Shown: positions 25,781 to 37,223 of the stretch, in pieces
Layout: every line of letters begins with the position of its first letter
How positions within the stretch are numbered: position 1 is the stretch's first letter
Source of the DNA: Patulibacter brassicae
Lineage (GTDB): Bacteria > Actinomycetota > Thermoleophilia > Solirubrobacterales > Solirubrobacteraceae
Length of the DNA: 64,000 nt
Assembly: GCF_033949425.1 (NCBI RefSeq)
Contig: NZ_JAXAVX010000006.1
Span: 130,162-194,161, forward strand
Direction: 5' to 3'
The notes under the pieces: model-generated
What the model was told of the DNA's origin: nothing
The model's database searches: none
What the model saw: only the letters and a program-made list of their open reading frames with translations
Made by a program: the position numbers and the translations under genes

Positions 25781-25870
25781 GGGGGATCTCGGCGGGGTCG
25801 CCCATCGCGGACCCGAGCGGGTCGTGCGGTCCCCGCGCCGGGGCCCGGTCGCGCATGGGACGATGCGCGT

Positions 25871-26341
25871 GTGACCGGCGCGACGGAGGCGGACGCGGGG
25901 CGCGAGGCGGCCCGGCTCGAGGACCTGCGGCGGTTGCGCCGCGTGCGCGACCGGATCGACCGCGAGTACGCCCTGCCGCTGGACGTCGAGGCGCTTGCGC
26001 GCGACGCGTGCATGTCCGCCGGGCACTTCAGCCGCGCGTTCCGCCGGGCGTTCGGCGAGTCGCCCTACAGCTACCTCATGACCCGTCGGATCGAGCGGGC
26101 GATGGCGCTGCTGCGCGTGGGCGAGCTGACGGTGACCGAGGTGAGCCTCGCCGTCGGCTGCTCGTCGCTGGGGACGTTCTCGACGCGCTTCACCGAGCTC
26201 GTCGGGGTGCCGCCGAGCGTCTACCGCCGCGAGCAGGCGGCCACGGGACGGGACCCCTACCCCACCCTCGCGCCGTGCGTCGCCAAGCGCGTGGCGCGAC
26301 CGGTCAGGAATCGAGAAGCGGGACCGGCGAGCCGCTCCTAG
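25871..26341 (+). CDS. AraC-family regulator consisting of little more than the DNA-binding domain
   Basis: 156 residues. Two HTH motifs: LDVEALARDACMSAGHFSRA with FRRAFGESPYSYLMTRR, and VTEVSLAVGCSSLGTFSTRF with FTELVGVPPSVYRR. No sensing domain precedes it, so it may respond through the tail (CVAKRVARPVRNREA) or act constitutively. GTG 25871 follows GACGAT (25859-25864) by six bases. Its TAG stop forms the first three bases of the next gene's -10 box. AraC/VOC pairs of this kind are widespread in actinobacteria. Confidence 0.88.
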   Translation: MTGATEADAGREAARLEDLRRLRRVRDRIDREYALPLDVEALARDACMSAGHFSRAFRRAFGESPYSYLMTRRIERAMALLRVGELTVTEVSLAVGCSSLGTFSTRFTELVGVPPSVYRREQAATGRDPYPTLAPCVAKRVARPVRNREAGPASRS

Positions 26342-26351
26342 GGTGGATCCC

Positions 26352-26762
26352 ATGAGCCTGAAGATCCACCAGTCGATGCTGCCCCACACCGACCCGGACG
26401 CCTCGCTGGCGTTCTACCGCGACGCCCTGGGCTTCGAGGTCCGCAACGACGTGGGCTACGAGGGGATGCGCTGGATCACGCTCGGCCCCGCCGACCAGCC
26501 CGAGACGTCGATCGTGCTCTACCCGCCGACCGCCGACCCCGGCGTCACCGAGGACGAGCAGCGGCTCATCGCCGAGATGATGGCCAAGGGCACGTTCGCG
26601 AGCATCAACCTCGCCACCGAGGACGTCGACGAGGCCTTCGCCCGGCTCCAGGCCCACGAGGTCGTCGAGGTCGTCCAGGAGCCGACCGACCAGCCCTACG
26701 GGATCCGCGACGCGTCGATCCGCGATCCCGCCGGCACCCTCATCCGGCTGCAGCAGGTCTGA
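26352..26762 (+). CDS. VOC-family protein (glyoxalase/bleomycin-resistance fold)
   Basis: 136 residues, one complete VOC unit: MLPHTDPDASLAFYRDALGFEV, PETSIVLYPP, and the second half FASINLATEDVDEAFARL with GIRDASIRDPAGTLIRLQQ. Members bind or modify small toxic or drug molecules. ATG 26352 is selected because TAGGGT (26339-26344) ends seven bases upstream; GTG 26343 overlaps that box. It belongs to the AraC-VOC-UvrA2 run. Confidence 0.88.
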   Translation: MSLKIHQSMLPHTDPDASLAFYRDALGFEVRNDVGYEGMRWITLGPADQPETSIVLYPPTADPGVTEDEQRLIAEMMAKGTFASINLATEDVDEAFARLQAHEVVEVVQEPTDQPYGIRDASIRDPAGTLIRLQQV

Positions 26763-26878
26763 GCCGCCGCGGCGCGCCGCGGGCCCCGGGCGCGCCGCCG
26801 CCGCAGCCACCGCGGGCGCCCGTCCCGCGACCCCGACCGCCGTCCCGTCCCGTCCCCGTCCCCGGTCCCGAGCACCAC

Positions 26879-29296
<2,418 letters not shown>

Positions 29297-29599
29297 CCCG
29301 GAGCCGCCCGCCGGACGATCCGCGGCCCCGGCTCGCCCACGGCCCCGCGGCGCCGCACATCGCCTACGGGCTCGGCGCGCGGAGGCGACGGCGGCCGCAC
29401 GGCGTCCGTGCCCCCCGAGCCTCGTGCGCGGAGCGTCCCCGGGGGCGTCGTCTCACGCACGGGGCGGGCGCGGCGCGTCGGTTGCGGCGGCGCCGCCCGT
29501 GTCCGTCGTTCTCGGCACGGGGGCGGTGCGCGGCACGTCGCGCGCCCCGCGGCGCGCCGCACGCGGCGTGCGACGCACCGGTGGGGCGTCCGGGCTCGG
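29297..29599. other. Convergent gap between UvrA2 and the LLM oxidoreductase
   Basis: About 300 bases with no supported gene. It is low in complexity, with many CGCG/GGCGC words near 29530-29590, and has no clean terminator hairpin of the kind seen elsewhere. Confidence 0.4.
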
Positions 29600-30652
29600 T
29601 CAGCCCAGGACGATCTCGGCGGCCTGCCGGACGGTCTCGGCATCGCCGTCGACGAGGAGCGTCGTGACGAACGAGTCCTCCCAGGCGGCGAGGTCGTGGC
29701 GGATCTTGTCGGCGGGGCCCAGCAGCGCCATCCGCTGGATGAGCTCGGACGGGATCGCGGCGGCCGCCTCGTCCTTCCTCCCGTCGAGGTAGAGGGCCTG
29801 GATCCGATCGACGTGCTCCTCGTAGCCCATCCGGATCGCGACGTTCGCGTGGAAGTTGCGGCCCTTCGCGCCCATCCCGCCGAAGTACAGGGCGTAGAAC
29901 GGCCGCACGCGGTCGACGGCGGCCTCGACGTCGTCGTGCACGACGAGCGGCACCATCGCGGCGACCTCGAAGTCCTCGGGCGTCCGCCGCGCGCCGTCGC
30001 GGGAGAAGCCCTCGGCCAGCGCATCGGCGTAGAACCGCTCCTGGGGGTCCAGCAGCATGGCGATCCAGCCGTCGCAGAGCTCGGCGGCGAGCGCCACGTT
30101 CTTCGGCCCCTCGGCGGCGAGGAAGACCGGGATGTCCTCGCGCAGCGGGCGGATCGACGACTTCAGCGGCTTGCCGAGCCCCGAGACGCCGGGCTGGCCG
30201 GCGTCCGGGGTCAGCGGCAGCGGGTACGCCGGACCGTCGCTCGTCACCGGGCCGCCCCGCGCCCAGACGTCGCGCAGGATCCCGAGGTACTCGCGGGTGC
30301 GGGCGAGCGGCTTCTCGAACGGCCGGCCGTACCAGCCCTCGACGACCTGGGGCCCCGACGCGCCCAGGCCGAGGACGAACCGCCCGCCGGAGAGGTGGTC
30401 GAGCGTCATCGCCGCCATCGCGGTCGCCGTCGGCTGGCGCGCGGAGAGCTGCACGATGCCGGTGCCCAGCCGCAGGCGCTGCGTCCGGCTGCCCCACCAC
30501 GCCAGCGGGGTCAGCGCGTCGGAGCCGTACGCCTCGGCGCACCAGATCGAGTCGAAGCCGACCCGCTCGGCCTCGGCGACGGTCTCCTCGATCCCGGGCG
30601 GCGGGCCGCCCGCCCAGTAGCCGACGTTCAGGCCGAGGCGCAGCTTCGTCAT
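29600..30652 (-). CDS. LLM-class F420-dependent oxidoreductase
   Basis: 350 residues. Luciferase-like TIM barrel: LRLGLNVGYW, SIWCAEAYGSDALTPLAWW, LGTGIVQLSARQPTATAM, LDHLSGGRFVLGLGASGPQVVEGWYG, DIPVFLAAEGPKNVALAAELCDGWI. The last items are characteristic of the actinobacterial F420-binding group. It would use reduced or oxidised F420 on an unknown substrate. ATG 30652 is chosen because GAGG lies nine bases before it; ATG 30661 is immediately next to that ribosome site. Confidence 0.88.
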   Translation of the reverse strand: MTKLRLGLNVGYWAGGPPPGIEETVAEAERVGFDSIWCAEAYGSDALTPLAWWGSRTQRLRLGTGIVQLSARQPTATAMAAMTLDHLSGGRFVLGLGASGPQVVEGWYGRPFEKPLARTREYLGILRDVWARGGPVTSDGPAYPLPLTPDAGQPGVSGLGKPLKSSIRPLREDIPVFLAAEGPKNVALAAELCDGWIAMLLDPQERFYADALAEGFSRDGARRTPEDFEVAAMVPLVVHDDVEAAVDRVRPFYALYFGGMGAKGRNFHANVAIRMGYEEHVDRIQALYLDGRKDEAAAAIPSELIQRMALLGPADKIRHDLAAWEDSFVTTLLVDGDAETVRQAAEIVLG

Positions 30653-30767
30653 CGCCGCCATCCTCGCCGACGCGTTCCGTGCCGGCCACGGGCGGTCCTC
30701 GGAGCGCTGTGCGGACGTCCAACCGGGACCGGCGGCGGCGCGGCGCGCTTCCCCTACGCTGGACCCG

Positions 30768-31604
30768 GTGCTGCTCGCCGCCGGAACGCCTCGGACGCTC
30801 GGCTCCGCCGACCCGCGGCTGCGGCTCGCCGCACCGGGCGTCGAGGACGCGTTCCCGCGCCGGACGCTGCGCCTGGACGGCCGCGCCGCCTTCGACCTCT
30901 CGCCGTGGTGCGGGACCTGCGGGGTGCTCTTCCAGCGTCTGGAGGGCGCGAACGAGAAGCTCGCCGTCCGCGCCGCGACGGACCGCCTGACGGAGGGCGT
31001 CGAGGACCCCGACGACCCGGTCGCCGAGCTCTTCGGCGCGCTGCTGCCGCGCGGGTCCTACCGTCCGCTGCTGCTGGAGCTGCGGCCGCGCCTCGTCCGC
31101 CCGGCCGCGCCGGGCGACTACTTCGCCGAGGAGCAGGTGCGCACCTGGGGCGTCGACCCGTTCTGGGACCTGCCGGAGTCCCCCCGCACGCCGTACTACC
31201 GGACGTGGCAGACCCGCGTCGCCGACGACGCGCACCTCTACGAGTTCGTCGTGCCGATGGTGCCGCCGAGCTGGAACGAGGCGGCCGTCGTGGACCGCCA
31301 CCGCGAGCTCCTGGCGCACACCGCGCGGCCGACGGCGGTCGCGCTGACGACGCTCGACGTCTGCGCCCCGGCGACCGACGGCGACGGCGACGAGTGGTAC
31401 TGGCACTGGGCGCTGACGCACTTCCTCCTCGACGGGCACCACAAGCTCCAGGCGGCCGCCGAGGGGGGCCGCGCCGTGCGGCTGCTCGCGCTGCTGAGCC
31501 TCGACGGCAGCCTCGCCGAGGCGGACGCGCTCGGGCGGCTGCCGGAGCTGCGCGCCCGACCCGCCGCGGGTCGCCGGGCGACGCCGCGCGGCAACGACGG
31601 ATGA
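30768..31604 (+). CDS. Unrecognised 278-residue protein with CxxC motif
   Basis: I do not recognise a family. Notable parts are SPWCGTCGVLFQRLEGANE (two cysteines spaced as a metal or thiol site, residues ~47-65), a motif RTWGVDPFWDLP, HLYEFVVPMVPPSWNE and WYWHWALTHFLLDGHHKLQAA with clustered Trp/His. The pattern suggests an enzyme or nucleic-acid-interacting protein rather than a structural one. GTG 30768 is leaderless behind TACGCT (30755-30760, seven-base gap). It stands alone between two minus-strand genes. Confidence 0.75.
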   Translation: MLLAAGTPRTLGSADPRLRLAAPGVEDAFPRRTLRLDGRAAFDLSPWCGTCGVLFQRLEGANEKLAVRAATDRLTEGVEDPDDPVAELFGALLPRGSYRPLLLELRPRLVRPAAPGDYFAEEQVRTWGVDPFWDLPESPRTPYYRTWQTRVADDAHLYEFVVPMVPPSWNEAAVVDRHRELLAHTARPTAVALTTLDVCAPATDGDGDEWYWHWALTHFLLDGHHKLQAAAEGGRAVRLLALLSLDGSLAEADALGRLPELRARPAAGRRATPRGNDG

Positions 31605-31718
31605 GCACGACCGCGAGCCGGCCGTCGGGCGCATCGGCGCGGGCGGTGGGGAGCGCGCGAGGCATCGGGCGGCCCGGTCCCTCGACCGGTGGCCCCGACA
31701 CGGTGACCCGACGGGGGC

Positions 31719-32735
31719 TCAGGCCTCGCCGAGCAGCGCCCGCGCCTCGTCCGAGGCGAAGAACGGGGCCAGCCGCCGACGCAGGAGCGCCTCGAGGAGC
31801 CCAGCCTCCCGCAGCACGGCGAGCGCCCGGGGGCCGAACCGCCGGGCCTCCTCGAGCAGGTCCTCCCGCGTCAGCCCGATCTCCTCGAGCAGGTCCCGCA
31901 GCGGCACCGGCCCGTACTCGTCGAAGAAGAGCGCCACGCCCTCGTCGACGAGCGCCAGCAGCCACGGGTGCTCGCGCAGCTGCAGCCACAGCTCGTAGGC
32001 GATGACGAGCAGGTCCTCGAGGTCCTCGCGCGCCAGCAGCGCCCGGAACCGGCCGACGGGCTCGTCCTCGACCTCGGCGAGCAGCTCGAGGACCGCCTCG
32101 ACGAGGCCGTCGTCCTCGCGCTGCCCGGCCCGCTCGGCCTCGCGCAGCAGCACGCGCGCGACCCGCTCGCTGAGCTCCCGCAGCTGCGCGTCGACGAGCT
32201 CGCTCGGGCCCGGCGCGACCGCGGTGACCGCCCGCAGCCCCGCCTCGAGCAGCGGTCCGAGGCCGGGGAGCCGCTCGGCCTGCGTGCGCGCGTCGACGAC
32301 GATCCGCTGCAGGAGCCAGGCGAGCCCGCGGACGGCCACGGGGTTGCGCGCGACGGCCTCCAGCAGCCGGGCGCGCAGCGGGCCCGGTCCCAGGAGCTTC
32401 TCGGCGACGGGGGCGACGAGCGACTCGTCGAGGATCGCCCCGATCGGGTGCTCGTCGTGGACGGGATGGTCGTAGAGCCGGGTGGCGACCTGGCCGATGA
32501 GCTCGGGGATCGCGCCGCGGCTGATCCGGAAGCTCGCGACGTACTTGCGCGCCACCGCCTGGACGGCCGCGCGGTCGACGACCTCGTCGAGGGTCAGCGT
32601 CCGCGCGGCGGCGAGCGCGTGGTCGATCTCCTCGGCGGCGAGCGTCGCGAACCGCTCCTCGGACAGGTCGCGCAGCAGGAACGCCACCTGGGCGTCCAGC
32701 AGCGCGTCGGCGCGCGTCGGGGCGGAGTCGCTCAC
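31719..32735 (-). CDS. Unrecognised 338-residue all-helical protein
   Basis: No known family seen. The sequence is almost entirely charged amphipathic helices (for example EEIDHALAAARTLTLDEVV, ELSERVARVLLREAERAG), with no signal peptide, membrane span or cysteine. Repeats of Leu-rich helices ending near DEYGPVPLRDLLEEIGLTRE suggest a helical-repeat scaffold. GTG 32735 lies seven bases after the Nudix stop codon, so the two form one operon. Confidence 0.75.
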   Translation of the reverse strand: MSDSAPTRADALLDAQVAFLLRDLSEERFATLAAEEIDHALAAARTLTLDEVVDRAAVQAVARKYVASFRISRGAIPELIGQVATRLYDHPVHDEHPIGAILDESLVAPVAEKLLGPGPLRARLLEAVARNPVAVRGLAWLLQRIVVDARTQAERLPGLGPLLEAGLRAVTAVAPGPSELVDAQLRELSERVARVLLREAERAGQREDDGLVEAVLELLAEVEDEPVGRFRALLAREDLEDLLVIAYELWLQLREHPWLLALVDEGVALFFDEYGPVPLRDLLEEIGLTREDLLEEARRFGPRALAVLREAGLLEALLRRRLAPFFASDEARALLGEA

Positions 32736-32742
32736 GGGCGGA

Positions 32743-33243
32743 TCAAACCACGGCCCCGGTCCCGTCCCCGCCGAGCGCCGCGACGAGCCGGTCGAGGAAC
32801 GCCTCCTGCGCGGCGACGAGCCGCGGCCGCGCCTCGTCGAGGGTCAGCCAGGCGACGCGATCGACCTCCGGCACCTCGATCGTCCGGCCGGACCGGGGCG
32901 GCCAGGTCATCGTGAACGTCCCCGGGACGACGGCGTCGGGGTCCAGGTCGCCGGCGATCGCGAAGCAGCGCACGCGCTTGCCCGACCCCTGGCGGACCTC
33001 GCCGAGGTCGAGCGGCTCGCCGTCGGGCGCCGGCAGGCCGAGCTCCTCGGCGAACTCGCGCCGCGCCGCCGCCCACGGCTCCTCGTCCGCGCCGTGCTCG
33101 CCCTTCGGGATCGACCACGCCCGCTCGTCCTTGCGCGCCCAGAGGGGCCCGCCCATGTGGGCGACCAGGACGCGCAGCCTGTCCGGGTCGCCGCGGTGCA
33201 GCAGGATCCCGGCGGACGTGCGGTGACGGGCGGACGGTGGCAC
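32743..33243 (-). CDS. Nudix hydrolase
   Basis: 166 residues. The Nudix box is complete at residues 48-70 (G48, E54, R62, E63, E66, E67, G69). The start SAGILLHR and the following LVAHMGGPLWARKDERAWSIPKGE match the NTP-pyrophosphohydrolase group of COG4119. It hydrolyses a nucleoside diphosphate linked to some moiety. GTG 33243 follows CAGGAT (33250-33255, minus strand) by six bases. Confidence 0.9.
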   Translation of the reverse strand: MPPSARHRTSAGILLHRGDPDRLRVLVAHMGGPLWARKDERAWSIPKGEHGADEEPWAAARREFAEELGLPAPDGEPLDLGEVRQGSGKRVRCFAIAGDLDPDAVVPGTFTMTWPPRSGRTIEVPEVDRVAWLTLDEARPRLVAAQEAFLDRLVAALGGDGTGAVV

Positions 33244-33369
33244 GCCCCGATCCTGCCACGGCCGCCGGTGCGTCCCGGGAGCGGCGGATCCGATCCCGGT
33301 CGGGGCGGCCGCGCCGAGGTCGGGCCGCGCGCCGACGAGGGACGTCCGGTCGTGCGCGATGATCGGGCG

Positions 33370-34293
33370 ATGGCCGACGGCGCCCGCGTCCTGCTCCCGT
33401 TCGACCTCGCCGACGAGGCCGGCGGGGACTGGCCGTTCGGCCTGCGGGTCGACGTCTGGGACGGGACGGGCCCGGCCCCCGAGGGCGACCTCGGCGACGT
33501 GCGCCTGCACGTCCTGCCCTACGGCGCGCCGTGCGCCTACGACGCGCTGCCGCGGCTCACCGGGCTGGCGGTCGTGCAGAGCCTGCGCGCCGGGGTCGAC
33601 GAGCTCCTGCCGCTCGTGCCCGACGGCGTGACGATCGCCAACGGCCGCGGGCTGCACGACGCCTCGACGGCCGAGCACGCACTGGGCCTGATCCTCGCCG
33701 CGCAGCGGGAGCTGCCGCGCTGGGTCGCCGACCAGGCGGCCGGCCGCTGGGACCCGTCGTTCGTCGGCTCGCTCGCGGACCGGCGCGTCCTGCTCGTCGG
33801 CGCCGGCTCGATCGGCGGGGCGATCGCGCGGCGCCTCGAGGCGTGCGAGGCCGTCGTCACCGCGGTCGCGCGGCGCGCCCGCCCCGCCGAGGGCGTTCGC
33901 GGGGTCGACGAGCTCGACGCGCTGCTCCCGGCCGCCGAGATCGTCGTCCTCGTCCTGCCCGACGATCCCTCCACGCGCGGCACGCTCGACGCCCGCCGCC
34001 TGGCGCTGCTGCCCGACGGGGCGCTCGTGGTGAACGTCGGCCGCGGGACGGCGATCGTCACCGCCGCGTTGCGGGCCGAGCTCGAGTCCGGGCGGCTGCG
34101 CGCGGCGCTCGACGTCGTCGATCCGGAGCCGCTGCCCGCCGACCACCCGCTCTGGCACGCGCCGGGGCTGCTGCTGACCCCGCACGTCGGGGGCGGGTCG
34201 GCGAGCTTCCCGCCGCGCGCCCGGCGGCTCGTGATCGACCAGCTGCGGCGCTTCGCCGCCGGCGAGCCGCTGGCGAACGTCGTGCGCCCCTGA
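33370..34293 (+). CDS. D-isomer-specific 2-hydroxyacid dehydrogenase
   Basis: 307 residues. NAD-binding motif VLLVGAGSIGGAIARRLE, substrate Arg in QSLRAGVDELLP, NVGRGTAIV, catalytic Glu in DVVDPEPLP and His in LLTPHVGGGSASF. Reduces a 2-oxoacid or oxidises a 2-hydroxyacid; hydroxypyruvate/glyoxylate reduction is one possibility. Uses ATG 33370 with GATGAT (33358-33363) six bases before it. Divergent from the Nudix operon and convergent with arfB. Confidence 0.9.
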   Translation: MADGARVLLPFDLADEAGGDWPFGLRVDVWDGTGPAPEGDLGDVRLHVLPYGAPCAYDALPRLTGLAVVQSLRAGVDELLPLVPDGVTIANGRGLHDASTAEHALGLILAAQRELPRWVADQAAGRWDPSFVGSLADRRVLLVGAGSIGGAIARRLEACEAVVTAVARRARPAEGVRGVDELDALLPAAEIVVLVLPDDPSTRGTLDARRLALLPDGALVVNVGRGTAIVTAALRAELESGRLRAALDVVDPEPLPADHPLWHAPGLLLTPHVGGGSASFPPRARRLVIDQLRRFAAGEPLANVVRP

Positions 34294-34311
34294 CCGGCCT
34301 CGGCGGCCGGT
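34293..34311. terminator. Hairpin between convergent dehydrogenase and arfB
   Basis: ACCGGCC-TCGGC-GGCCGGT; the first base is part of the dehydrogenase stop codon. Probably serves both genes. Confidence 0.6.
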
Positions 34312-34324
34312 GCGGGACCGCGGA

Positions 34325-34747
34325 TCAGTCGTCGGCCGACGGGCGGCGGCGAGACTGCTTCAGCTGGCCCCGCCGGCCCTTCGCCTCGACCCGGCGGCGC
34401 TGCGACCCGCGGGTCGGCCGGGTCGCGCGACGGTCCTTCGGCACGTGCAGCGCGCCGCGCAGCCGCGCGGCGAGCCGCTCGAGCGCCAGCTCGCGGTTGC
34501 GCGACTGGCTGCGGGCGTCCTGCGCGACGGCGCGCACGAGCGGGCCGAGCTGCTCGAGGATCCGCGTCCGCTGGGCGTCGGTCAGGGCCTCGCTGGCGCG
34601 GACGTCGAACGTCGCCTCGATCCGCGACGCCGTGACGTTCGCGTGCTGGCCGCCGGGGCCGGACGACCGGCTGGCGCGCACGACGATCTCGCGCAGGGGG
34701 ATCCGCACGGCTCCGGTGACGCGCAGCTCGGGCTCCACGGCTCCCAT
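34325..34747 (-). CDS. arfB: Ribosome rescue peptidyl-tRNA hydrolase ArfB
   Basis: 140 residues. The GGQ motif (residues 32-34, in SSGPGGQHANVTASRIE) releases nascent chains from stalled ribosomes. The fold is that of the catalytic domain of release factors without the codon-recognition domain, and the highly basic tail (KDRRATRPTRGSQRRR...) is the part that enters the empty mRNA channel in ArfB. Divergent from the small membrane protein at 34825. Confidence 0.93.
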   Translation of the reverse strand: MGAVEPELRVTGAVRIPLREIVVRASRSSGPGGQHANVTASRIEATFDVRASEALTDAQRTRILEQLGPLVRAVAQDARSQSRNRELALERLAARLRGALHVPKDRRATRPTRGSQRRRVEAKGRRGQLKQSRRRPSADD

Positions 34748-34824
34748 GACAGCAGACGGCCGGCCGCACGGGTGCCGAGGACCGTGCTGGCACGTCCCCG
34801 CTCGTGTGGGACGATGGGCCGACC

Positions 34825-35034
34825 ATGGGCAACCTGCAGCGTCGTTCCGGCTCGAACCTCTCCCGCACGCAGCGGGTCGACCGGGCCTTCAAGCTCGGGG
34901 TCGCCGCCGTCGCGCTGGGCGCGGCCGGCATCGTCGGCCTCGTGATCGGCTCCGGCGCCCTCGTCGTCGTCGGCTTCGTGGGCGCCGGGATCAGCGGGTT
35001 CCTCGCCCGCAACACCCTGCGCCCGCGGCGCTAG
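34825..35034 (+). CDS. Small membrane protein (69 residues)
   Basis: A basic N-terminus (GNLQRRSGSNLSRTQRVDR) precedes two glycine/alanine-rich hydrophobic helices (about 25-42 and 45-61) and a short tail TLRPRR. No family recognised. ATG 34825 lies nine bases after GACGAT (34810-34815). Convergent with the L,D-transpeptidase. Confidence 0.7.
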   Translation: MGNLQRRSGSNLSRTQRVDRAFKLGVAAVALGAAGIVGLVIGSGALVVVGFVGAGISGFLARNTLRPRR

Positions 35035-35036
35035 CC

Positions 35037-35058
35037 GGCGCCCCCGAGGCAGGGCGCC
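35037..35058. terminator. Hairpin between convergent genes
   Basis: GGCGCCC and GGGCGCC around an eight-base loop between the small membrane protein and the L,D-transpeptidase. Confidence 0.6.
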
Positions 35059-35063
35059 GATCG

Positions 35064-36125
35064 CTAGCGGATCTTCACCGTCGTGCCCATCGGCACGCGC
35101 GGGTAGAGGTCGATGACGTCGCTCGGGTGCATCCGGATGCAGCCGTGCGAGGCGCGGGAGCCGAGCGACCAGGTCTCCGCCGTGCCGTGGATCCCGATCC
35201 CGTCGCGCAGGCCGAGCCAGCGGGCCTTCAGCGGGTTGTTCGGGGCGCCGCCGGGGATGACCTGGCCGGCGAGCGATCCGGCCCAGGCCGAGTTCGGGAC
35301 GTGCCAGGCCGGGTTGACCTGCTTCGACGTCACGGAGTACGTGCCGGCGGGCGTGCCGTGACCGGCCGCGCCGACGGCGATCTTGTACGTCTTGACCCAC
35401 TTCAGGCGCTTGAACAGGCGCAGGCGGAACGTCTGGCGGTCGACCGTCACGAGCGTCGCGTAGCGGCGCTTCAGCGATTCGACGGTCACCGCGGGCCGTG
35501 TGCGGGTGACCTTCAGCGTGAGCGTCGCCCGCTCCGCGCCCGGGTCCCGCAGCGCGCCGAGGACGAGCTTCTCGAGCTTCGCGCGGTCGACCTTCCACCC
35601 GCGCTTGGAGCCCGTGTACCGCTGCTTGCTGATGCCGATCCGCGCGGTCGCGTCGCGCGCGGCCCGGCCCATCCTCGAGAGCGACGCGATCCAGCGGTTC
35701 ACCGCCGACTGGCGCCAGAGGATCACGGGCGCGATCCGGGTGCCGGCCTTCGCCTTCAGCGCCGCCGCCGCGGTGTCGGAGGCGTCGTAGCGGTAGTCGA
35801 TGGCGTCCATCGCCAGGCGGTGCGGCCGCTCGGCGATCGTCACGACGATCGGGGCGTCCGACGGCTTGTGGCCGCGCAGGGCGGCGGCGATCGTGCGGGT
35901 CGCCTGCTTGCCGGTCTGGCCGGACAGGTCGACGTCGCCGAGCTTCACGCCCGGCTTCACCGTCGGCTCGGCCGGCGGGGCGGGCGTCGTGGTCGTCGGC
36001 GGGGCCGGGACGGTCGCGGAAGGGTCCTGGGCGTGGGCGGCGGCCGGGGCGGCCAGCGCGAGCAGGGTCAGCGCGGCCGCGGCCAGGGGACGTGAACCCG
36101 CGGGCGGGCGGAGGGACGACGGCAT
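35064..36125 (-). CDS. Secreted L,D-transpeptidase (YkuD domain)
   Basis: 353 residues. Signal peptide (LAAAALTLLALAAPAAAHA), then a Pro/Thr linker, a YoaR-like putative peptidoglycan-binding region (about 55-215) and the YkuD catalytic domain. The catalytic motif is HGTAETWSLGSRASHGCIRM near residues 313-332 with the nucleophile Cys in SHGC. It makes 3-3 cross-links in the wall or attaches proteins to it. ATG 36125 is leaderless behind TAGCCT (36132-36137, minus strand). Confidence 0.93.
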   Translation of the reverse strand: MPSSLRPPAGSRPLAAAALTLLALAAPAAAHAQDPSATVPAPPTTTTPAPPAEPTVKPGVKLGDVDLSGQTGKQATRTIAAALRGHKPSDAPIVVTIAERPHRLAMDAIDYRYDASDTAAAALKAKAGTRIAPVILWRQSAVNRWIASLSRMGRAARDATARIGISKQRYTGSKRGWKVDRAKLEKLVLGALRDPGAERATLTLKVTRTRPAVTVESLKRRYATLVTVDRQTFRLRLFKRLKWVKTYKIAVGAAGHGTPAGTYSVTSKQVNPAWHVPNSAWAGSLAGQVIPGGAPNNPLKARWLGLRDGIGIHGTAETWSLGSRASHGCIRMHPSDVIDLYPRVPMGTTVKIR

Positions 36126-36311
36126 GCGTCCAGGCTAGGCACCCGCGCGCGGACGGGCGACGGTTGCACGGGCTCGTGCGTCCGCGGGCGCGTCGGGCCG
36201 CGCCGACGGCCACCGCCTCGGACGCGGTCGCCGGCGAGACGGCCGCGCGGCGCGGGGCGCCCCGCTGGGTCCGCGGCCGGATCCCGGCGCCGCGTCGGCC
36301 GGGAACGCGCG

Positions 36312-37217
36312 TCAGCCGGCGACGGCGGCGGGCGGCGCGACGTCCGCCGCGGGCGCCACGCGCACCTCGCGGCAGAACTCGGCGAGGAGCTCGCCGACGA
36401 TCGCCGGGCACTCGAGCTGCGGGCAGTGGCCGATCCCGGGCAGCAGCTCGTAGCGGGTGGCGGGCAGCGCGTCGCGCAGGTGCCGGGAGCCGTCGTGATG
36501 GACCATCCGGTCGCCGTCGCCCCAGATGAGCAGCACCGGGCACTCGATCCGCGAGTGGTCGAACGGGCTCTCGAGCTCGGGCAGCAGCCGGCGGCCGGTG
36601 TGCAGCAGGCGGCGGACGTCGCGGCGCGACTCGAAGTGCTGCGCGAACCGGTGCAGGACGTCGCGGCGCGCGCGCAGCGGCCGCGCGAACGCGAGCTGCC
36701 GGAAGAGCTGGGCGACGATCGCGCGGATCAGCGGCGTGGGGACCGGGTTGCGGTCGGCGAGCAGGAACCGCAGCAGCGGCTGCTGGGAGATGAGGCCGAA
36801 CCACCGCGGGTGGTCGAAGCCGGCGGGGTCGATCGGCACGATCCCGGCCGGCGAGGGCCGCCGCTCGGCCGCGAGCAAGGTCGCGGCGCCGCCCATCGAG
36901 TTGCCCGCGATCACCGCGGGCTCGTCGGGGGCGATCTGGGCGAGCACGCCGTCGATGAGCCGGGCGAACTGCTCGAGCATCGGCTCGTCGGGCACCAGCC
37001 GGTCCGCCTTGCCGAACCCCTGGAGGTCGATCGCGACCGACCGCTGCCGGCGGTCGGCGAGGTCGAGCATCAGCGGCCGCCACGTGTCGGCGGAGTCGGA
37101 GTACCCGTGCAGGAGGAGCAGCGGTGGCCCGCCCAGGCGTGAGCCGCGGGTCTCGAGGAGCCGCGTCCGCACCCCGGCGGCTTCGATGAACCGCTCGGTG
37201 ATCTCGGGTCGACCCAT
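36312..37217 (-). CDS. Alpha/beta hydrolase
   Basis: 301 residues. Oxyanion region LLLLHGYSDSADTW, nucleophile elbow GNSMGGAATLL, acid in IWGDGDRMV and histidine in GIGHCPQLE. Ester, lactone or C-C bond hydrolysis is possible; substrate unknown. The C-terminus is an Ala/Pro tail. ATG 37217 is leaderless behind TAGCGT (37224-37229, minus strand). Confidence 0.88.
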   Translation of the reverse strand: MGRPEITERFIEAAGVRTRLLETRGSRLGGPPLLLLHGYSDSADTWRPLMLDLADRRQRSVAIDLQGFGKADRLVPDEPMLEQFARLIDGVLAQIAPDEPAVIAGNSMGGAATLLAAERRPSPAGIVPIDPAGFDHPRWFGLISQQPLLRFLLADRNPVPTPLIRAIVAQLFRQLAFARPLRARRDVLHRFAQHFESRRDVRRLLHTGRRLLPELESPFDHSRIECPVLLIWGDGDRMVHHDGSRHLRDALPATRYELLPGIGHCPQLECPAIVGELLAEFCREVRVAPAADVAPPAAVAG

Positions 37218-37223
37218 GACCGA

